From Yamagishiella unicocca (taxonomy: Eukaryota > Chlorophyta > Chlorophyceae > Chlamydomonadales > Volvocaceae), in NCBI GenBank assembly GCA_003116995.1, contig BDSL01000148.1, positions 62,001 through 126,000 on the forward strand: a stretch of DNA of 64,000 nt, in the 5' to 3' direction. Below are positions 57,273 to 64,000 of this stretch, in pieces. The first letter of the stretch is position 1, and every line of letters begins with the position of its first letter. A program made the translations under genes and the position numbers. The notes under the pieces are model-generated. The model did no database searches, was not told the origin of the DNA, and saw nothing but the letters and a program-made list of their open reading frames with translations.

Positions 57273-58982
57273 CTAGGTCGGTGGGGGCTGGCGGGGCAGG
57301 TCCGCGTACAGCCATGCGGGCTGGCTGCGAGCCAGGGCCACCGCCGAGCTGCGGTCCGGCAGCCCCATCGCCTCCGCCAGGCCGTCCAGGCGGCGCTCCA
57401 GGGTGGGCACGTCCAGCAGCAACAGGCCGGGCCGGTCGGCGGCCAGAGCCAGGGCCTCAGCGGGGGGAACACCCAGCACAGCCGCCAGTCCGCGCATGCG
57501 AGCTGCGAGCACCTAGGTGGCGGGCGGAGGAGGGTCATGGAGGGGGCCGCGGAGGGTCAGGAGGTCTCAGGGCTGTGGGCGTTTTTATGGGTGGGGGCGA
57601 GGCTGGGGGACGGCCGGCAGCGCAGCAGCCACGACCTGGAGCCCTGCTGCTGGAGACATCCATCCCAGCCTACCCAAGGGCTGGCCCACCGCGGCTCCGC
57701 CCTATCCACACTTCCCGCGCAACCAGGCATTCGTACTCCCCGCCAGTCCTCTCGAACGCACGCCCCCACCTGTGAGTCCTGCGCCAGCAGCTGCGGCTGG
57801 GCCGCCACCATTCGCTCCACCAGCCCCTCCTCCACCTGGGGTCCGCGTCCGCCCGCCGCGGGACCCTCCCCGCCAGCAGAGCCCTCGCCCCGGCCTTGGC
57901 CTTCCCCTGAGCCCGGCTGTGCGCCTCCGCCTTCGTCTGCTGCTCCCCCGCTCTGGCTCAGCGCCTCCGTCACCTGCGCCACCCATACCCCCAGCGCCCC
58001 CACCGCCAGTCTTGAGCCCAGCTTGGAGCGCAGGGCCTCGGCAGCGGAGCCGGGGGAGGGTCGCGGTAGCTTGGCAACGAACTGGTGACGTGGGGAGGGG
58101 AGGGGAAGGCGGAGGGCCGGGGGCAGTTCATCGATGGATGGAAAGGCTACCAGCAGGCACAGGTGGTACGGTTGCGAATGAGGAGAGGCAGGAGTCACCG
58201 GACCCCCCCCCCGGATTATCCGCAGCGCGCTGTAGCAGCCAGGAGGGGCGCATGGGGCGGCGCTGCCAGCGGGCTCGCACCTGCAGCCAGCCGTCTACCT
58301 AGTGGGAAACTACCAGAGTCTAACGTTGTCTACCTTGGTGCGCAAGACACCCCCAACTCCGTTCCCCAAGCCGAGCCCCTGACCTCCCCCCTAGCCCCTT
58401 ACGTCCCCTCCCCACCTGCACCAACGACGAGGCCAGGCTGGCGTGGCGCTGGGCCCGGGCCGCAGCCTCCGAGGCCGGCTGGTAGCCCCGGCCCGACTCG
58501 CGACCGAATCCGGGGGGGCTGCTGCGAGGCAGTGAGTCATTGGTCGTGTGCAGGAAGTAGGCGGAGCCGGGGAGCTGCTGGGTTGTCGGGCGGTGCCGAG
58601 CGCTACTGCCACTGCTCCCGCTGCTGCTACTGTCCCCGAGGCTCTTGGATTCATCGCCACCATAGCCGGTGTCGGCAGCTGACAAGGGTCCAGGTGAACC
58701 ATCCGCGCCCACGCCTCCCAACTGCTGTTTGTAACCGCCAGGAACATCACCATCAATTCCATTGCCTCCGGAACTACTACTGGTTTGACAGCAGCAGATG
58801 ATGGCCCTGGTGCGCGGGGACGCGCGATCGGAAATATAGGACGGCCGCTTCCTTGGCTGCGGCGTAGATTGTGGTTGTGACTGAAGTTGTTCGTGAGACC
58901 GAGCTTGGATTACGAGCAAGTTGAACCTGGTGGTGTGCGCAGTCGTGCAGGGCGTCCGCCGACCCTGGCCATGATGGCGCAT
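57273..58982 (-). CDS. mTERF-like protein, organelle-targeted
   Basis: Three exons in phase, 372 aa: 58982-58416, 58081-57770, 57512-57273. The N-terminus (MRHHGQGRRTPCTTAHTTRF, then many Ser, Gln and Arg) fits a mitochondrial or chloroplast transit peptide; residues about 60-190 are Ser/Gly-rich linker. The C-terminal half shows mTERF repeats with the L-x-x-x-P-x-L-L pattern: ERMVAAQPQLLAQDSQVL, RMRGLAAVLGVPPAEALALA, DRPGLLLLDVPTLERRLDGL, AEAMGLPDRSSAVALARSQP. The family binds organelle nucleic acid to control transcription, splicing or ribosome assembly. Only about three repeats are clear, so the array is short for the family. No TGTAA signal is seen downstream. The tandem duplication ends 350 bases past its stop. 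Confidence 0.8.
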
Positions 58983-59696
58983 TGAATTTACTCACGAGCT
59001 TAAGGCTATTGCAGCTGCTGAGGTGGCTCACAATGTAATCACAGGAGCAATTACTATTTTCGCTACTACTGGTTCGTAATAGTCGATCCGGCGACCGTCG
59101 CGATTCCTCCGAAAGCAGGAGCCGATCGCCGCGGCAACACGGCAGCACGATCTTTTTTTGCGCGTATGCTTGTACCTTCGTTACTGAGGGTAATACGCCA
59201 ACACAAATGTTGTGTCTGAAGGCTTGCCGTCCCTGGCGAGTGGCAACTCTCGCCTTGGCCCTCCTTGGCAAACCAGCGCCGTAACGCCACAGGAACCCGT
59301 CCTCTCCTCAATAGCCCGCTACACCGCATTGTACAACGCGCATTTGCCGCTCGCATTGCTCGTGGCTTGAGGCTGTGTGACTGTGGCAGCCAGTGGCTGA
59401 CCAGCAGTACGGCAGCGCCGCAATGAGTCACCCTTTGCAGGGATCACGAGTCCCTGCTCCCGCCGACCGACCGCCACTTGGGCGGCTCGTCTGCTACTCC
59501 ACCCCCTCCACTGCCAAAGCGACACCGCATCACACTGCTCTCCGTTCCACCCCACAGCTGCGCAATTCTTGCCTCCAGCCGCCTACCGGCCCTTCACCGC
59601 CTCACCCCTTACCTAGCGGAACCCCGCCCCTACGGCCCCGCTCCTCCAGCCGTCAAGCCGCTCGATGTCCGCGCCTCCAGCCTCACCGCCCCGTCC
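58983..59696. other. Intergenic between helicase stop and mTERF start
   Basis: Promoter region of the mTERF-like gene. No gene is supported; the open frames are short and lack motifs. Confidence 0.5.
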
Positions 59697-62600
59697 TCAA
59701 ACAGCCGCCGCCGCTCCCCCGCTCGGATCGTCGCTGCGGGACGCCGGTGCAGCACCCGCCACCGCCGGCCCCGACTCCGCGGGAGTGCGCGACTGGGCAC
59801 GGCGGCCGGACCGTGTTCCCCCCGAGGCCGCAGACTGCCTCCCTGGACCTGCTGGCGGGGCCCGCTGCAGCGGCCTCAGTGCCTCATCGAATACCGCCTG
59901 CCAGTGCGCCGCGTCGTGGCGTCGATCAAGAACCACTGCAGCCTGGGCGCCGCCTCCTCCTCCTCCTCCTCCTCCTCCTCCTCCTCCGGAGAGCCGGCGG
60001 TCAGAAGCCGCCCTCGCCCCAGCGCTGGGGCCGGCAGGGGCGCTCGGAGGCCGGCGCTGGGCCGACCCCGCGGAGGATGCCCCTTGGCTGGCACTGCTGT
60101 TGTTATTGCTGGTGTGGGGGCGGGACGAGGCTACCTGGGTTGCCCCCTGATCCGCCCCGGGGAGGTACGACCCGAACCCCACCGCCAAGGCAGCTGCGGG
60201 GTCGTCCATCTCGACAGGCCACCGCGACGGAATTGACCCCCCCGACCCGCGGGACGCCCCCGCCGCCGCTGCTGGCTTTGAGGGCCCAGCCGCCACCGGC
60301 ATGGGAACCCCAGCCGCCGCTGCCGCCCTCCGCGCCGCCACTGCCGCCGCTGCTTCCGCCATCCGCTCCAGCCAGGGCGGGACTGCGGTTCCGGAGCGCC
60401 GCAGCGCCTCGCTGAGCCAGGGCGCGGCAGCTCGGTTGGAGCGGGTGACGAGGGTGGTGGAACGGCCGGGGCGGCCCCCCCGCCCGGTGCGGCCCACCTG
60501 GTGCACGTAGGCGCTGGCCTGGGGCGGGGGCGCACATGGGGGGGTGCCGGGTTCGGGTTTGGGGGCGGATGGGGCTGAGAGGAGAACATCATACTGCTCA
60601 CCTGCCAACTACGGTAGTATCCGTACTATGCTCTATGCGGGGAGGCGGGGTGCGGGGGGTGCCTCCCGCCGCAGCCTCCTCCGGCACCACCTCTCCGAGA
60701 TCACCGCTTCCAGCACCGCCCGAAACCTCTCTGCAGACTCCCACCCGCCGGCGCCCTGCGTTGCGGCACCCCTCCCCAGTCCCCCTCCCGCGCCGCCTCA
60801 CCGAGGGCGGCACGTCGTAGTTGACCACGTGCGCCACATCGGGGAAGTTGAGGCCCCGCGAGGCCAGGGTGCTGGCCACCAGCACGGAGGTGACGCCGAA
60901 GCGGAAGCACTGCATCGCCTCGTCGCGTTGCTCCTGAGGGGGGCGTGCAAGGCGCGGATAAGGGGCTGGCGGCTCGGGTGCGGGTGTGGCTCCCGGCTGG
61001 CAAAGCCGCAGCCGCTGACCGATCACCCCCCCACGACTTTAGCTTCCTCAACCAAGTCCTCCCGCATGCATCTCGAAACGGCTGTCCTGAACTGTTTTCC
61101 CTTCGTACACGGGGCCGGCACCCCGCAGTCACACCCTCCGCGCCAGCGCGGTAGTGATGTGGTGGTCGGGGGGGGGGGGTTGCAAGGACGGCCCACACCT
61201 CTGCATCTGACTTCATAGCGCAGCGGCCCCTGCTCCCCCTCCCTCCCTCCCCGCCCCCGCCCGCCCCACCTGCGTGAGGTCGCGGTGCAGCAGCGCCACC
61301 CCCACCCCCCGCCGCGCCAGCTGCCGGGCCACCTCCTCCGCGCGAACCAGGCTGTGCGCAAACACCACTGCGGGTCCGCCCCCGCCCCCGGCTGCTGCGG
61401 CTCCTCCAGCCGCCCCCGCCACTCCGCCGGCCGCCCCCGGCGCCAGCAGCTCCGCCAGGCGAGCCATCTTGCCTTCCTCGCTGAGCAGCTCCACGTGCTG
61501 CGGCGGGGGGGAGCAGGGCGGGAGGAAGGGGGGAGCAGGGCGGGAGGGGTCGGCAACCCGGCAACATCACGAAGCTTTCTACCAGGAGCAACACATCTGC
61601 ACCGTCCACCCCCTTTCAGTCCCACCTGGCCCCCACCTGCCCTTCAATGGCCACCATCGACAGCCCGTCCTCGACCCCTCGCTGCCGGGACCATCACGGC
61701 TGCGATACCACTCCCCTTCGCCCTGCCTCGCCCTGCCCCTTGAGCTACGCCGCCCTCCCGCTTGCTCACCTGCTGCACGACTCCGCTCGCCCCATCTCCG
61801 TCCCCCACCACCACTGCCACCCGATCCCGCAGCAGCTGCCCCGCCAGCCCCTCCAGCTCGCCACCCGGCCGGGCAGCCGCAACCAGCACCGTCTGGCGGG
61901 CGGTGGGCAGGTCGGGGTGGGACAGCTGCGAAGGGGGGCGGGGCAAGTCGCGGGGCGGAGGAGGGGGGTGGCGGGGTTCAGGTGGCCGGGTAGGGTGGCG
62001 GAGGTGGAGTGCCAACCAGCCTTGTGAGCAGCAACGCCCCCCTTGCAACCTTCTGGACCGTCCACCGACCCGGTCCTGCTGCTTGCTGGCCCTTGGGTCC
62101 CCGCCATCGTCCCCACCAGCTGCTCCCAGCCTCCTGCCTTCCCTCCGACCCACCAGCCTCTTCAGGTCTGGCCACAGCGCCAGGTCCATCATCTGGTCCG
62201 CCTCGTCCACCACCACCGCCCCCAGCCGACCTAGCCGCACCGCCCGCCGCTGCTCCACCAGCTGCAGCAGGCGGCCGGGGGTGGCCACGACCAGGTCCAC
62301 ACCGCCGCGGCTGCGGTGGCGCCTGGAGGGGGCCGGCGGGTGTAGGGGGCGGCGGGTGTTGGGGGGCGGCGAGTGGAGGGTTACAGAAAAGAACCGGCGG
62401 GTGGAGGGGGGCGGTAGGTGGAGGGCATGTGCGAGTTTACCGTTAAGCCGCGAAGGGTGTGTACGAACCATAGATGCGCAGTTGGACAGCTGCCGTACAG
62501 TGCAACTGGGAGCACGGGCCTTCCTCGAATCCCCCACTCCGCTCTTACTTTCCGCGTATGGCCAGCACCTGCTCCGCAATTGACACCCCGCCATGCAGCA

Positions 62601-64000
62601 CCATGGCCTTGAGGTGGGAGCCGCGGATGAGCAGCTGCACGTCAGCGAACACCTGGGGGCGGGCGGAGGAGACGGGGGCTGGAGCGGCTGGCGGCGGATG
62701 AGAGAGTCCCTCCTGCCTTCATTACGTAACGGTACCTCGGCGTTGCTTCGTTCCCTCTCCGCACCGCCCGCCGCACCTGCTCCGCCAGCTCCCGCGTGGG
62801 CACCAGGATGAGGGCGTCCGGGGCAGCGGAGTTCTTGGTGCCGTGCCGGTTGCGGCCCATCAGCTGGGCCAGCGTGGGCAGCAGGTACGACAGGGTCTTG
62901 CCGCTGCCCGTACACGACACGGCCAGCACGTCCCGGCCTATGTGGTTCCGCGGGGGAGGGGGGCGGGGGGTGGGGGCGAAGGAGTTGCAGCTGGCGGGCA
63001 GGCGGAGCAGGCAACAAGTGAATGCGAGGATGCACAGATGTTGGGGTGCTGATCGGGTATGGCGGCTGGGGACAGCACGGTCGACGCCTCAGCCTCCCCA
63101 CCGTGGCCACGTCACATCGGTTCCCAACCCGACCCACACAACTCCCCCCCCAACATTGCGCAGCGGCCCCCTCCCCCGCCTACCCTCCAGCACCGCGGGG
63201 ATGACATGGCTCTGTATGGGAGTGGGCCGGCTCAAGCGGAAGGCCCCGGCCGCGTTGCACAGCAGCAGCGGCGGCACCTTCCAGAGGACGGCCAGGTCAT
63301 TGTACGACAACAGAGGGGCCGGCGGCTCGCGGCCGCTCACCGACACCGGCAAGCTGTCGTACGCCGCTGCGACCTGCGGGTCGTCGTCGCTGAAGCGGGG
63401 CACGCCCCTCCGCTGCTGCTGTGTGGGCTGTCGCCTGGCTGGGGGGCCCGCCTGCGGTGTGGCGGGTGGATGCTGCGCCGGCTCCCCCGCCCCCGCAGGC
63501 AGCTCCAGCTGGGCCATAGGGGGCGGCACCCGCCAGTCTTCCCTTGTGGGCCTGCTGCTGTTGTCATGCAGGAGGAGCGAGGACGTCCCGGTGCTGGTGC
63601 TGCCGCCGCTGCTGGCCTTAGCTGCGGCTGCTGGCGGTGCAGTGGCGGCTGAGCCCGCCGAGGTGTCTGTGGGTGCGCTGTCGGAGCTGTCTTCAGAGGA
63701 CGACCGCAGAGCCGAGGTGGCGCCGGGCTGGTGTTCGGGGGCATCATCACGCCGTCGTCGCCGCTGCTGCCGTACTTGCTGCTGCTCCTCCCCCGGGACT
63801 GGCAGCAGGGTGGGGACGGACCGCCGCTTGCTGGCGCCTGGCAGCAGCGGGCGGTTGAGCAGGGGCGGTTCGGGAGGTCCAGGTGTTGTGGCAGCAGCGG
63901 CAGCTGGGCCGGTGGCTGCAGTGGCTGGGATGCCGGGCTCCACGCCCACCCCGGGGGCCCGACCAGCGTGGCGGGGGTTGGGGGACGACCAGCGCGAGAA
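59697..64000 (-). CDS. DEAD-box RNA helicase, 5' end beyond the window
   Basis: ATP-dependent RNA helicase, 862 aa present, frame still open at base 64000. Exons: 64000-63184, 62937-62777, 62652-62549, 62322-62154, 61925-61770, 61497-61270, 60933-60802, 60518-59697, all in phase. Motifs in order: Q motif region RLSRPTPIQSHVIPAVLEGR, I SCTGSGKT, Ia PTRELAEQ, GG in VLHGGVS, Ib TPGRLLQL, II VDEADQMMDL, III position TVLVAAARPGG, IV AVVFAHSLVRAEEVA, V STLASRGLNFPDV, VI HQVGRTGRGG. Motif III is normally SAT; here it is AAA. Long Ala/Ser/Gln-rich extensions at both ends, plus a Gly/Ala insert before motif IV. Nuclear or organellar location cannot be decided without the true N-terminus. Confidence 0.95.
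61034..61118 (-). repeat. Intronic dispersed element, copy D (helicase intron 6)
   Basis: On the minus strand it reads gtttcgagatgcatg followed by acttggttgaggaagc, matching the second half of copies A and B in the sense orientation of the helicase. It is more diverged at its 5' end. Confidence 0.75.

Noticed and set aside
59393..60415. 340-codon plus-strand frame
   Set aside because: Antisense of the helicase C-terminal exon.

Overview
The window is nuclear DNA of a green alga, most likely a volvocine chlorophyte (relatives of Chlamydomonas, Volvox and Gonium). The evidence is direct: very GC-rich genes cut into many short exons by GT-AG introns; TGTAA, the volvocalean polyadenylation signal, 100 to 560 bases past the stop of five genes; a TTTAGGG array of plant/algal telomere type inside an intron; and proteins whose best family matches are plant and algal (DEG9 protease, plant-type thiamine diphosphate carrier, OCP3-like homeodomain protein, mTERF). 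Gene models below were assembled by hand from splice sites and codon phase. Apart from the two problems flagged (hydrolase C-terminus, BCP1 last exon), all exon phases agree.

Layout. 1-677: a tRNA-Asn and two intron-containing tRNA-Ala genes. 946-2091 (-): N-terminal half of an FSH1-type serine hydrolase. 2481-5683 (+): complete aldo-keto reductase. 6143-10103 (-): large alanine-rich protein with FASTK/OPR-like helical repeats. 10610-13720 (+): BCP1/BCCIP. 14666-18874 (-): DEG9 protease. 19828-22506 (+): mitochondrial thiamine diphosphate carrier. 23137-25992: unit bounded by long inverted repeats and containing a 177-bp satellite. 26190-26684 (+): Q-rich ORF ending in a SAP-like segment. 28023-31479 (-): protein with two homeodomain-like regions. 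31864-35973 (+): eight-exon gene of unknown family. 35974-41607: repeat-rich, less GC-rich intergenic DNA with decayed open frames. 41608-51892 (+): 22-exon GAF-kinase gene. 53147-56922: nearly perfect 1.89-kb tandem duplication. 57273-58982 (-): mTERF-like protein. 59697-64000 (-): DEAD-box helicase, 5' end outside the window.

Several neighbours are divergent pairs sharing short promoters (hydrolase/reductase, FASTK-like/BCP1, homeodomain/unknown gene) or convergent pairs (reductase/FASTK-like, BCP1/DEG9). There is no operon-like logic, although three loci (FASTK-like protein, mTERF, possibly the helicase) belong to families that act on organelle gene expression. The most unusual structural signal is a roughly 90-110 bp sequence family that recurs inside introns of several unrelated genes, in both orientations, sometimes about 10 bases from the 5' splice site. 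It resembles a MITE or introner-like element.
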